Source of the DNA: Sphingomonas sp. IC081
Lineage (GTDB): Bacteria; Pseudomonadota; Alphaproteobacteria; Sphingomonadales; Sphingomonadaceae
NCBI RefSeq assembly: GCF_006874585.1
Contig: NZ_CP029762.1
Span: 713,922 to 777,921 of the forward strand
Direction: 5' to 3'
Length of the DNA: 64,000 bases
Numbering within the stretch: position 1 is the first letter of the stretch; every line of letters begins with the position of its first letter. Both the position numbers and the translations under genes were made by a program. The notes under the pieces were generated by a model. The model worked only from the letters and a program-made list of their open reading frames with translations, ran no database searches and was not told the DNA's origin. Of the stretch, positions 8,526 to 16,862 are shown piece after piece.

Positions 8526-9290
8526 TCAGCCGGGATGCCTGCCCGCACGCTGCGGCAGGACCGCCACCATGACCACGATGGCGCAGGCGAGGAGAGAACT
8601 TGCCCAGGGTCGACTGAGGTCCAGCCCGCCATGCGCAAGCGGCTTGTCGAGGAAATCGCCCAGCGTCGCCCCCAGCGGCCGGGTCAGGACAAAGGCCGCC
8701 CAGAACAGCAGCACCGGGCTTACCGGCGAACACCTGCGCAGCACCTCCAGCGCCGCCAGCGATCCGCCGAACAGCGCGGCGCCGCCAAGATAGCCCAGCC
8801 CGCCGTCATCGGCCGCCCAGTCTCCCAGCGCGGTCCCCAGGGTTTGCGAAAAGGTGATCGTGATCCAGTAGAACCACTCCGCCCGCGCCGAGACGATGCT
8901 TTCGACCGCGATCGTCCCCGTCACGTGCTTCCAGGTCAGCAGCGATGCCATGACCAGCGCCCCCAGCAGCAACGAGCCGCCGAGATAGCCGATCCCCAGC
9001 GAGCGCGTCGCGAAATCGGCCATCGTCGTCCCGGCCGTGGTCGAAGCGATGATGGTCGCCCAGTAGAGCCAGCGGATGAACCCTCGCGCGCGCACCTGCA
9101 GCAGCACCAGCACGACCAGCGGCACCACAAAGACAAGGCTGCTGAGCAGGTATCCCATGTCGCAGGTCATCGACAGCGTATCGCCGCCGGTCTCACCCAG
9201 CGTTGTTGCAAAAATCTTGATGATCCAGAAGCCAAGCGTGACCTCGGGAACCTTGCTGAGGACCGTGCCGGCCTGATTTTCCTGCTTCAT
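8526..9290 (-). CDS. COG4705-type membrane-anchored protein
   Basis: 254 residues with about eight hydrophobic segments. Four internal repeats share the pattern [TP]xGxTxx-D (TLGETGGDTLS, GTTMADF, TLGTALGDW, PLGATLGDFL), placing polar Thr/Gly/Asp residues in the membrane. This repeat architecture is that of the uncharacterised COG4705 family; the transported or bound species is unknown. ATG at 9290 has an AGGA-type ribosome site 7 bases upstream. It is a single gene, divergent from the MFS gene. Confidence 0.75.
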   Translation of the reverse strand: MKQENQAGTVLSKVPEVTLGFWIIKIFATTLGETGGDTLSMTCDMGYLLSSLVFVVPLVVLVLLQVRARGFIRWLYWATIIASTTAGTTMADFATRSLGIGYLGGSLLLGALVMASLLTWKHVTGTIAVESIVSARAEWFYWITITFSQTLGTALGDWAADDGGLGYLGGAALFGGSLAALEVLRRCSPVSPVLLFWAAFVLTRPLGATLGDFLDKPLAHGGLDLSRPWASSLLACAIVVMVAVLPQRAGRHPG

Positions 9291-9430
9291 ATCCTGGAGG
9301 ACGTAACCGGGCTCCCGCTCCCCCAGTTGCAAGCCGCGAATTTTCAGGTGCAAAAAACGCACACACATCATCCCTTGGCTTTGCGCCGGGCTCCACTAAG
9401 TGCCAAATGCCCCCAATATTGCAGTGCAAC

Positions 9431-10639
9431 ATGACCGATCAGCTTAACAAGACCGTCCATACTCACCCTGCCCTCGTCACCTTTGCGCTGGCGATGGGTG
9501 CCTTCGCGATCGGGACCACCGAATTCGCGGCGATGAGCCTCGTGCCCTATTTCGCGCGCGACCTGCACCTGACCGAGCCGCAGGCAGGCCACGCGATCAG
9601 CGCCTATGCGCTGGGCGTCTTTGTCGGCGCGCCGATCATCGCCGTGCTGGCCGCCAGGATGGGCCGCCGGGCATTGCTGATCGGGCTGATGGCGCTGTTT
9701 GCGCTGGGCAACGGGCTTTCGGCGCTGGCACCGAGCTACCCGATGCTGATCGCGTTCCGGTTCCTTTCCGGACTGCCGCACGGCGCCTACTTCGGCGTCG
9801 CCGCGCTGGTGGCGGCCTCGATGGTGGCGGAGAACCGCCGCGCCCAGGCCGTGGCCATGGTCATGTCCGGATTGACTGTCGCCACCATCATCGGGGTGCC
9901 GGCCGCCAACTGGCTGGGGCAGGCGCTGGGCTGGCGCGCGGGCTTTGCGGTGGTTTCGGTGCTGGCGCTGATGACGATGGCATCGGTCGCGCTGTTCGCT
10001 CCCCATCAGCCGCCCGCCGCAGGCGCCAGCGCCGCGCGCGAACTCAGCGCGCTGCGCCGCCCGCAAGTGCTGCTGACGCTGCTGACCGGCGCCATCGGCT
10101 TTGGCGGGCTCTTCGCGGTCTATACGTATGTTGCCTCGACGATGATCGAAGTTACCAAGGTGTCGGAAGGGCTCGTCCCGGTTGTGCTTGCGGTATTCGG
10201 GGTGGGCATGACCGTGGGCAACCTGTTCTGGGCCTGGGCCGCGGACCGCGCACAGAGCCGTGCCGCCATCGGCGCCCTGCTGTTCAGCGCCTTCAGCCTT
10301 GCCCTGTTCCCCTTCGCCGCGGGAAGCCTGTGGTCGCTGATCCCGGTGATCCTGATGGTCGGTTTCTCCGGCGGGCTCGGCACGATCCTCCAGACCCGCC
10401 TGATGGACGTGGCCGGCGAGGCGCAGGCGCTTGCCGCCGCCGCGCACCACAGCGCCTTCAACTTCGCCAACGCGCTGGGGCCGTGGCTGGGCGGCCTGGC
10501 CATCTCGGCAGGGTGGGGGCTTACCTCCACCGGCTGGATCGGCGCGGGCCTGTCGCTCGGCGGTCTGGCAATCTTCCTGCTGACGCTGGTGCATCACAAG
10601 CGGGGGGTGGAACTCGACGCGGTGCCCGCCTGCGCCTGA
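9431..10639 (+). CDS. MFS efflux transporter, DHA1/AraJ-like
   Basis: 402 residues with 12 predicted membrane spans. The N-terminal GTTEFAAMSLVPYFARDL and the GRR loop after TM2 (ARMGRRALLIG) are typical of AraJ/sugar-efflux and chloramphenicol-type DHA1 pumps. It probably exports a small drug or sugar-like compound by proton antiport; the substrate cannot be told. An upstream in-frame ATG at 9407 is possible. It converges on the reductase gene with a 16-bp gap. Confidence 0.85.
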   Translation: MTDQLNKTVHTHPALVTFALAMGAFAIGTTEFAAMSLVPYFARDLHLTEPQAGHAISAYALGVFVGAPIIAVLAARMGRRALLIGLMALFALGNGLSALAPSYPMLIAFRFLSGLPHGAYFGVAALVAASMVAENRRAQAVAMVMSGLTVATIIGVPAANWLGQALGWRAGFAVVSVLALMTMASVALFAPHQPPAAGASAARELSALRRPQVLLTLLTGAIGFGGLFAVYTYVASTMIEVTKVSEGLVPVVLAVFGVGMTVGNLFWAWAADRAQSRAAIGALLFSAFSLALFPFAAGSLWSLIPVILMVGFSGGLGTILQTRLMDVAGEAQALAAAAHHSAFNFANALGPWLGGLAISAGWGLTSTGWIGAGLSLGGLAIFLLTLVHHKRGVELDAVPACA

Positions 10640-10655
10640 AACCGTTGCTGCCCGA

Positions 10656-11204
10656 TCAGGCCTGGCAGCGCCGCTCCAGCCGCATGTGGACGGCGCTGGG
10701 GGTATTCTCCATCTCGGACACAAAATAGTCCGCGAAAGGCATGTCCTCGTCGAACAGAGGAGCGCCCCTGCCAAGCGTGCGCGCCATGACGTGGAGCCAG
10801 ATCTCGTCGGTCCTGCCGGTGCTGAGCGCAGCAGTCACCGTGCGGGCGCCACCGATGACCAGCACCGCCTTGTCCCCCGCCTCGCGCTCGGCCGCCGCCA
10901 GCGCCGAGGCAAAATCAGGCAGAAAATGAAAGCGCAGCCGCGCATTTTCGCGCGGGGCGGGCACCGGAACGCGCTCGGTCACCACGAAGATCGGTACCTG
11001 AAGCTCGTAGTTGTCGGCATACCAGTCCGGCTCGCCGGCGGCGGCAAAGGCCTTTGCGCTCATGACCACGGCCCCGCAGGACTGCGACAGACGCGCCACC
11101 ATGCGAGCGCGGCGCTGCGCATCGATGGGAAAAACGCTGACGCCTTCGGCATCGACCCAATAGCCGTCGATGCTCGTGGCGGCCTCTACGATCATCCTGC
11201 CCAT
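10656..11204 (-). CDS. Dihydrofolate reductase-like (RibD C-terminal) protein
   Basis: 182 residues. The fold signature starts MGRMIVEAATSIDGYW and continues VVMSAKAFAAAGEPDWY, IFVVTERV and VLVIGGARTVTAAL (NADPH-binding GGA loop), as in the stand-alone RibD_C/DHFR-like reductases called YyaP/YwjB-type. The substrate is unknown. ATG at 11204 is preceded by GGAGAAATACCT, a good ribosome site, and is preferred over the start 24 bases upstream. Confidence 0.82.
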   Translation of the reverse strand: MGRMIVEAATSIDGYWVDAEGVSVFPIDAQRRARMVARLSQSCGAVVMSAKAFAAAGEPDWYADNYELQVPIFVVTERVPVPAPRENARLRFHFLPDFASALAAAEREAGDKAVLVIGGARTVTAALSTGRTDEIWLHVMARTLGRGAPLFDEDMPFADYFVSEMENTPSAVHMRLERRCQA

Positions 11205-11530
11205 AGGTATTTCTCCGCTAGACACCATACTCCTGTGGTGGCTCGCCGCCTACTTGTGAAGAATGCCCATATCCGGAATCGGAAAGAACAAGGACGAGTC
11301 GGTCGCAGAACGGGGTGCGGCGATTGTTGCGGGGGACTATCGTTTTCCTACCTAGCCATGTTCTGGCAGGCTGCCGCCATGCTCCGAACGACGAATCTTT
11401 CATGTTCAGTTTGAACGGCTTGGCCTCTCGATGAGGGACAAGGTGACAGCCCGGACTTTTTTGCCGTGGACCGTGTCAACTGTGTCAACCAGCCCAGCCT
11501 GCTGGCCGCGAATGCGCCGTTCAAACGACA
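11205..11530. other. Intergenic region, no gene recognised
   Basis: About 325 bases between the start of the DHFR-like gene and the putA terminator. It should contain the promoter of the reductase gene. A short near-tandem TGTCAAC repeat occurs near 11475-11495. I see no convincing open reading frame or RNA. Confidence 0.4.
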
Positions 11531-11562
11531 GCAGGCCGCCCCCTGCGAAGGGAGCGGCCTGC
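11531..11562 (-). terminator. Hairpin downstream of putA
   Basis: Perfect 9-bp stem GCAGGCCGC (11531-11539)/GCGGCCTGC (11554-11562), with a further CCC/GGG pairing inside the loop. It lies 26 bp past the putA stop on the minus strand. There is no strong T-run, so intrinsic termination is probable but not certain. Confidence 0.6.
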
Positions 11563-11588
11563 CCGAATCGCAGCAATGACGCCGCGCC

Positions 11589-14500
11589 TCAGCCGATCAT
11601 CATCAGGCTGGCATTGCCGCCCGCCGCCGTGGTGTTGATCGAGGTGGACACCTCCTCCAGCAGCCAGGCGCCATTGGGTCCGGCACTGACATGCACCGGC
11701 ACGATCGGCCCCGGCAGTTCGGCCACGGCCTCGCAGGCCGCGCGCACGGCCTCGGCATCCCCTTCCACAAGGCAGGCCGCGAAGGCTTCACCGGCGTGGA
11801 GGTGGAAGCGCGCCTCGATCCCGGCAGGCAGGCCGCCGGGAACCGCCATGCCCTCGACCGTCGCGGTGTTGCCGGTGGCGAGCACCGCCGCCATCTGCGC
11901 GAAGAGGCCCGCGCGGGTCGCCGGGCGCAGCAGCACGCGGCCGCGCGGATGCAGCGCGTAGAGGTTGCGCTCACCCACCGGGCCGGTCAGCTCGGTCTCG
12001 GTGCCGAGCGCGGATGCCGCACCGATCTTGCGCGCCTGGGCAGCCGCGCTCGCCTCGCCCACGCTCTCCAGCCACGCGGCGAAGGCCTCCACCAGCGGCG
12101 CGCCATGTCCTGCCGGGCCGAGCACTTCGGGTGCCTTGGTGACCAGACGGCCGAGATAAAGCGGGCCGCCCGCCTTGGGGCCGGTACCCGAAAGCCCGCG
12201 CCCGCCGAACGGCTGCACGCCGACGACGGCGCCGATGGTGTTGCGGTTGACGTAGAGGTTGCCCGCCTTCACCGCCGAAGTGACGCGCTCGACCGTGGCG
12301 TCGAGACGGGTGTGCAGGCCGAAGGTCAGGCCGTAGCCGGTGCCGTTGATCGCATCGATCAGGCCCGGCAGATCGTCGCGGCGGAAGCGGACGACGTGGA
12401 GCACGGGGCCAAAGACCTCACTGCCAAGCTGGGCGATGCTGTCGATCTCGACGATGGTGGGCGCGACGAAAGTACCCCGCGCGCAGTCGGCGGGGATCGC
12501 CACTTGCTCCACCTTGCAGCCGCGCGCCTTCATCGTCTCGATATGCGCAGCGATATTGGTCTGCGCCTCTGCGGTGATGACGGGACCGATGTCGGTCGCC
12601 AGCGTCTGGGTGTTGCCGACCGAGAGTTCGGCGAGCGCGCCCTTCAGCATCTTCAAGGTGCGGTCGGCCACGTCTTCCTGAAGGCACAGCACGCGCAGCG
12701 CCGAGCAGCGCTGACCGGCGGAGTCGAAAGCCGACGCGATGACGTCCGCCACCACCTGCTCTGCGAGCGCGGAGGAATCGACGATCATCGCGTTCTGGCC
12801 GCCGGTCTCGGCAATCAGCGGAATGGCGCGGCCATCCGCCGACGTGCGACCGGCAAGCTGCTTCTGGATCAGGCGGGCGACTTCGGTCGAGCCCGTGAAC
12901 ATGACGGCGGCCACCTGCGGCGCGGCCACAAGCGCGGCGCCGACCTTGCCGTCGCCCGGAACCAGTTGCAGCGCGTCGGCCGGAACGCCGGCTTCGTGCA
13001 GGATGCGCACGGCTTCGGCGGCGATCAGCGGGGTCTCTTCGGCGGGCTTGGCCAGCACGGTGTTGCCGGCGACGAGCGCGGCGGCAACCTGCCCGGCGAA
13101 GATCGCCAGCGGGAAGTTCCACGGGCTGATGCAGACCACCGGGCCAAGGGCGACTTGCTCGACCCCGAACGTCGCGCGAGCCTGTTGCGCATAATAGCGC
13201 AGGAAGTCGATCGCCTCGCGCACTTCGGCAATGGCGTTGGCGGCGGACTTGCCGGCTTCGCGGATGACCAGGCCCATCAGCTCACCGATCCGCGCCTGCA
13301 TCGCGTCGGCGGCGGCATCGAGCATGGCGGCGCGGTCGGACACCGGCGTACCGCCCCAGCGGCTGATGGCAGCACGCGCGACCATGACGGCGGCGGCTGC
13401 GGGCGCCACTTCCATCACCTTGCCCACCACGTCGCGGTGGTCGGCGGGGTTCAGCACGTCCCGCACCTTGCCCTGCGCATTGGCGGGCATGGCGAACCAT
13501 TCGCGCGTCACGGAAGCCTGAAGCGCGGCGGTCAGCGCGGTGAGCGCCGTCTCGTCGGCCAGATCGATACCGGCCGAGTTGCGGCGGCCGGTGTAGAGAC
13601 CGGCAGGTGCGGCAATCTCGCTATGGCGCGCGCCGGGGTGCGGCATGGCACGGACCACGTCGACCGGATCGGCAACCATCTCCTCCACCGGCACCGCCGG
13701 ATCGGCAATGCGATTCACGAACGAGGAGTTCGCGCCGTTCTCCAGCAGGCGGCGCACAAGGTAGGCCAGCAGCGTCTCATGCGTGCCGACCGGCGCGTAG
13801 ATGCGGCAGGGACGGTCGAGCTTATCCTTGCCGACAACCTGCGAATAGAGCGGCTCGCCCATGCCGTGCAGGCACTGGAACTCGTACTTGCCGATGGCAA
13901 AGTCCGGCCCGGCAAGCTGGTAGATCGTCGCCAGCGTCTGCGCGTTGTGGGTGGCGAACTGCGGGAACACAGCGTCCGGCGCGGCCAGCAGCTTCTGCGC
14001 GCAGGCGACGTAGGACACGTCGGTATGAACCTTGCGGGTGAACACCGGGAAATCGGCAAGGCCATCGACTTGCGCGCGCTTAATCTCGGCATCCCAGTAG
14101 GCACCCTTGACCAGACGCACCATCATGCGACGGCCGGCGCGGCGGGCCAGATCGATGATCCAGTCCAGCACATAGGGGCAGCGCTTTCCATAGGCCTGCA
14201 CCACGAAGCCGAGGCCGTCCCAGCCTGCCAGATCGGGATCGAGCGCCAGACTCTCCAGCAGGTCGAGCGAGAGTTCGAGACGGTCCGCTTCCTCGGCATC
14301 GATGTTGAGGCCGATGTCGTAGCCCTTGGCGATCACCGCCAGCGCCTTCACGCGCGGCAGCAGTTCGCCCATCACGCGGCTCGCCTGCGCGCGGACATAG
14401 CGCGGGTGGAGGGCGGAAAGCTTGATCGAGATGCCGGGGCCGCCATAGACGCCGCGCCCGGCGCTGGCCTTACCGATGGCGTGGATCGCGTTGACGTAGT

Positions 14501-15182
14501 CGGTGTTGTAGCGGTCCGCGTCGGCCGCCGTCGTCGCCGCTTCGCCCAGCATGTCATAGCTGTACTGGAAGCCCTGCGCTTCCAGTTCGCGGGCACGCTT
14601 CACCGCTTCGTCGATGGTTTCGCCGGTGACGAACTGTTCGCCCATCAGGCGCATTGCCATGTCGACGCCGCGGCGGATCACCGGCTCACCGGCACGCGCG
14701 ACAAGGCGCGTCAGCGCGGCGCCAAGGCCCTTGTCGTCCACCGAACCGACCAGCTTGCCGGTAACGACAAGGCCCCAGGTGGCGGCATTGACGAACAGCG
14801 ACTTGCCCTTGCCAAGGTGTGCGCCCCAGTCGCCGCCGGCAATCTTGTCGCGGATCAGCGCGTCGCGGGTGGCATCGTCGGGAATGCGCAGCAGCGCCTC
14901 GGCCAGACACATGAGCGCGACGCCCTCCTCGCTCGACAGCGAGTATTCCTGCACCAGCCCCTCGACACCGGTCCCCTTGTGATTGGCGCGCAGCGTAGTG
15001 ACGAGGTTGCTGGCGGTCGCACGAACTGCGGCGCGGGTGGCGTCGGGCAGCGTCGCGGCGGCCAGCAGCGGGGCCATGCATTCGGCCTCGTCCCTGCGAT
15101 AGGCAGCGGTGATGGCACGGCGCAGTTCGGTGGGTTCACGAACGGCAGGAGCGAAAGCGGCAAAAGGCGCGGTCTGGGTCAT
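11589..15182 (-). CDS. putA: Bifunctional proline dehydrogenase / P5C dehydrogenase PutA
   Basis: 1197 residues. Converts proline to glutamate in two channelled steps. Residues about 30-470 hold the FAD-dependent PRODH barrel (RLVKGAYWDAEIKRAQ, FATHNAQTL, LHGMGEPLY). Residues about 560-1010 form the NAD-dependent aldehyde dehydrogenase, with IAETGGQNAM carrying the general-base Glu and DSAGQRCSALR the nucleophilic Cys near 824. A C-terminal domain follows. There is no N-terminal ribbon-helix-helix, so this PutA is not its own repressor; the divergent Lrp-type gene is the natural candidate. ATG at 15182 chosen because PutA homology begins there. Confidence 0.96.
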   Translation of the reverse strand: MTQTAPFAAFAPAVREPTELRRAITAAYRRDEAECMAPLLAAATLPDATRAAVRATASNLVTTLRANHKGTGVEGLVQEYSLSSEEGVALMCLAEALLRIPDDATRDALIRDKIAGGDWGAHLGKGKSLFVNAATWGLVVTGKLVGSVDDKGLGAALTRLVARAGEPVIRRGVDMAMRLMGEQFVTGETIDEAVKRARELEAQGFQYSYDMLGEAATTAADADRYNTDYVNAIHAIGKASAGRGVYGGPGISIKLSALHPRYVRAQASRVMGELLPRVKALAVIAKGYDIGLNIDAEEADRLELSLDLLESLALDPDLAGWDGLGFVVQAYGKRCPYVLDWIIDLARRAGRRMMVRLVKGAYWDAEIKRAQVDGLADFPVFTRKVHTDVSYVACAQKLLAAPDAVFPQFATHNAQTLATIYQLAGPDFAIGKYEFQCLHGMGEPLYSQVVGKDKLDRPCRIYAPVGTHETLLAYLVRRLLENGANSSFVNRIADPAVPVEEMVADPVDVVRAMPHPGARHSEIAAPAGLYTGRRNSAGIDLADETALTALTAALQASVTREWFAMPANAQGKVRDVLNPADHRDVVGKVMEVAPAAAAVMVARAAISRWGGTPVSDRAAMLDAAADAMQARIGELMGLVIREAGKSAANAIAEVREAIDFLRYYAQQARATFGVEQVALGPVVCISPWNFPLAIFAGQVAAALVAGNTVLAKPAEETPLIAAEAVRILHEAGVPADALQLVPGDGKVGAALVAAPQVAAVMFTGSTEVARLIQKQLAGRTSADGRAIPLIAETGGQNAMIVDSSALAEQVVADVIASAFDSAGQRCSALRVLCLQEDVADRTLKMLKGALAELSVGNTQTLATDIGPVITAEAQTNIAAHIETMKARGCKVEQVAIPADCARGTFVAPTIVEIDSIAQLGSEVFGPVLHVVRFRRDDLPGLIDAINGTGYGLTFGLHTRLDATVERVTSAVKAGNLYVNRNTIGAVVGVQPFGGRGLSGTGPKAGGPLYLGRLVTKAPEVLGPAGHGAPLVEAFAAWLESVGEASAAAQARKIGAASALGTETELTGPVGERNLYALHPRGRVLLRPATRAGLFAQMAAVLATGNTATVEGMAVPGGLPAGIEARFHLHAGEAFAACLVEGDAEAVRAACEAVAELPGPIVPVHVSAGPNGAWLLEEVSTSINTTAAGGNASLMMIG

Positions 15183-15237
15183 GTGCGCAGAATATCGCGA
15201 GTCCGCTTGGCAATCCGACTTTTCATGAGGTAAAATC

Positions 15238-15251
15238 AGTCCATATGGACT
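15238..15251. promoter_or_regulatory. 14-bp palindrome between putA and the Lrp-type gene
   Basis: AGTCCATATGGACT is a perfect palindrome placed 55 bp upstream of putA and 29 bp upstream of the divergent regulator. Lrp/AsnC proteins bind such short dyads, so it is a candidate operator for proline-dependent control of both genes. Binding is inferred from position and symmetry only. Confidence 0.55.
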
Positions 15252-15280
15252 TATGTTCCGGATCAACGTAGGCAAAATGA

Positions 15281-15751
15281 ATGGCAAAAACAGTCAAATC
15301 AGTCACCCTGGATGAGCACGATCGCAAGATCATCGCCGCGCTCAGAAACGACGGGCGGATGAGCGTCACCGAACTCGCCCGCGTGGTCGGCCTGTCCAAG
15401 ACGCCGTGCCAGGTACGTCTGCGCCGACTGGTCGATTCGGGCGTGATCCGCGGATTCCAGGCCGTGGTCGATCCAGCAGCGCTCGGGCTCGATCACGTGG
15501 CCTTCACCGAAGTGAAGCTCTCCGACACCCGCGAACAGGCCCTCACGGAATTCAACGCCGCGGTCCAACGCATTCCCGAGGTCGAGGAATGCCACATGCT
15601 TGCCAGCCACTTCGACTATCTGCTCAAGGTACGTACCCGCGACATCCGCCGTTATCGCGAGGTTCTGGGCGAAAAGCTGTCCAACCTGCCGCACGTCTCC
15701 AGCACTTCCACTTATGTGGCGATGGAAACGGTCAAGGACACCGGTAGCTAG
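15281..15751 (+). CDS. Lrp/AsnC-family regulator, probable PutR
   Basis: 156 residues. The N-terminal HTH (LDEHDRKIIAALRNDGRMSV, then ELARVVGLSKTPCQVRLRRL) is followed by a RAM/ligand-binding ferredoxin-like domain from about residue 75 (FTEVKLSDTREQAL, VEECHMLASHFDYLLKVRT). Divergent from putA, so most likely the proline-responsive activator PutR known in other alphaproteobacteria; that identity is inferred. AGG lies 10 bases before the ATG. The gene ends in a TAG inside CTAG, just before an inverted repeat. Confidence 0.88.
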   Translation: MAKTVKSVTLDEHDRKIIAALRNDGRMSVTELARVVGLSKTPCQVRLRRLVDSGVIRGFQAVVDPAALGLDHVAFTEVKLSDTREQALTEFNAAVQRIPEVEECHMLASHFDYLLKVRTRDIRRYREVLGEKLSNLPHVSSTSTYVAMETVKDTGS

Positions 15752-15781
15752 GCGGCGTTGACAAATTCCTCGAGGTCACGA

Positions 15782-15878
15782 TAGCCCCCATTTGCCCCCC
15801 CCGGCGAGCCGCGCGGACGCGGGAAGAGTGGTTCTCTTTCAAGGCCGTGCAACGCTGCCGGGGGGCAAATGGGGGCTA
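15782..15878. repeat. 19-bp perfect inverted repeat between convergent genes
   Basis: TAGCCCCCATTTGCCCCCC at 15782-15800 is repeated inverted at 15860-15878, separated by 59 bases that include GC-rich sequence. A further GTCAC (15775-15779) pairs with GTGAC (15885-15889). It sits between convergent genes (Lrp and hydrolase), so it could act as a two-way terminator, or be the remnant of a small mobile element. The long loop is unusual for a terminator. Confidence 0.7.
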
Positions 15879-15900
15879 CTCAGTGTGACACCGGCTTCGC

Positions 15901-16827
15901 CTAGCCCAGGTGCTTCTCGAAGAACGGGATGAGCTTTTCCAGCGCTTCACCCACGGGCTCGGGCTGATCGTAGAGGTCGTAGTGCGACGAGCCTTCGACG
16001 ACGACCAGTTCCTTGTCCGTCGAGGCGGCGCGGCCGTGGATTTCGAGGCCATCGCGGTAGGCTCCGAAACCGCCGGGCTTGTCCCCGACCACGACCATCA
16101 TCGGCTGTATCAACAAGGTCTCGGCAAAGGCAAAGGCATCCCAGGCGATGGCAGGCGCACCGTGCGAGACCAGCATGCGGGTCCCCGATCCTTCCGCCAC
16201 GCAGCGGTTGCGATAGTAGTCGGTCGCCTCGAGCACATCGATGTCGGTGATGCCCACGGCCTTGCCCTCCTCGACACTGGCAGGAAGGAAGTTGTTGACC
16301 CGTTCATCGCCGCCCGCAATCTGGGCCGAACGCTGTGCGGCCATGCTTTCAAGCGCCGCTACCGGATCGAAGGCGCTGAAGCCTTCGCGGAAAAGCCGCC
16401 CAAAATTGACGCCGGTAATCGTGACCAGCGCCTTGATGCGCTTGTCGATGATCGTCGCCTTCACCGAGTAGCCGCCGCCGCCGCAGATCCCGAGGATGCC
16501 GATCCTTTCGGGATCCACATAAGGGAGCGCCTGGGCGTAATCGATGACGTCCCGATAGTCCTTCACGCGCTGTTCGGGGTCTTCGATCCAGCGCGGGCTT
16601 CCACCGCTCGCGCCCTGGAAGCTGGCGTCGGGCACGATGACCACGAAGCCGGCCCGGGCCAACGCCTCGCCGTAAACGTTGCCAGCGGTCTGTTCCTTAC
16701 AGCTACCGATTGGGTGGTTGGATATAACCGCTGGATAGCGCTTGCTGGCGTCAAACGCGGGCGGGACGTGGATGTTGGCGGCAATGTCCCAGTACATGCC
16801 GGGATTGCGAATGCGGACCGTTTCCAT
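15901..16827 (-). CDS. Alpha/beta hydrolase with Cys nucleophile (dienelactone hydrolase-like)
   Basis: 308 residues. The nucleophile elbow is GICGGGGYS with Cys115 where serine hydrolases have Ser, as in dienelactone hydrolases; the catalytic His is probably in EGSSHYDLYDQ near the C-terminus. The family resembles YcjY-type hydrolases. Substrate unknown. Start at ATG 16827 is supported by AGGAG 7 bases upstream, rather than an ATG 39 bases earlier. It lies 35 bp after its paralogue and is probably co-transcribed with it. Ends with TAG at a CTAG site beside the inverted repeat. Confidence 0.8.
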   Translation of the reverse strand: METVRIRNPGMYWDIAANIHVPPAFDASKRYPAVISNHPIGSCKEQTAGNVYGEALARAGFVVIVPDASFQGASGGSPRWIEDPEQRVKDYRDVIDYAQALPYVDPERIGILGICGGGGYSVKATIIDKRIKALVTITGVNFGRLFREGFSAFDPVAALESMAAQRSAQIAGGDERVNNFLPASVEEGKAVGITDIDVLEATDYYRNRCVAEGSGTRMLVSHGAPAIAWDAFAFAETLLIQPMMVVVGDKPGGFGAYRDGLEIHGRAASTDKELVVVEGSSHYDLYDQPEPVGEALEKLIPFFEKHLG

Positions 16828-16862
16828 GGAATTCTCCTGCCTATTGGCCGAGGTCTGTTCGA

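Noticed and set aside
11691..15233. Very long plus-strand open frame across putA (about 1180 codons)
   Set aside because: Arg/His/Gly-rich shadow of putA; composition and lack of motifs exclude a gene.
15782..15878. CRISPR array
   Set aside because: Only two inverted, not direct, repeats with no series of spacers.
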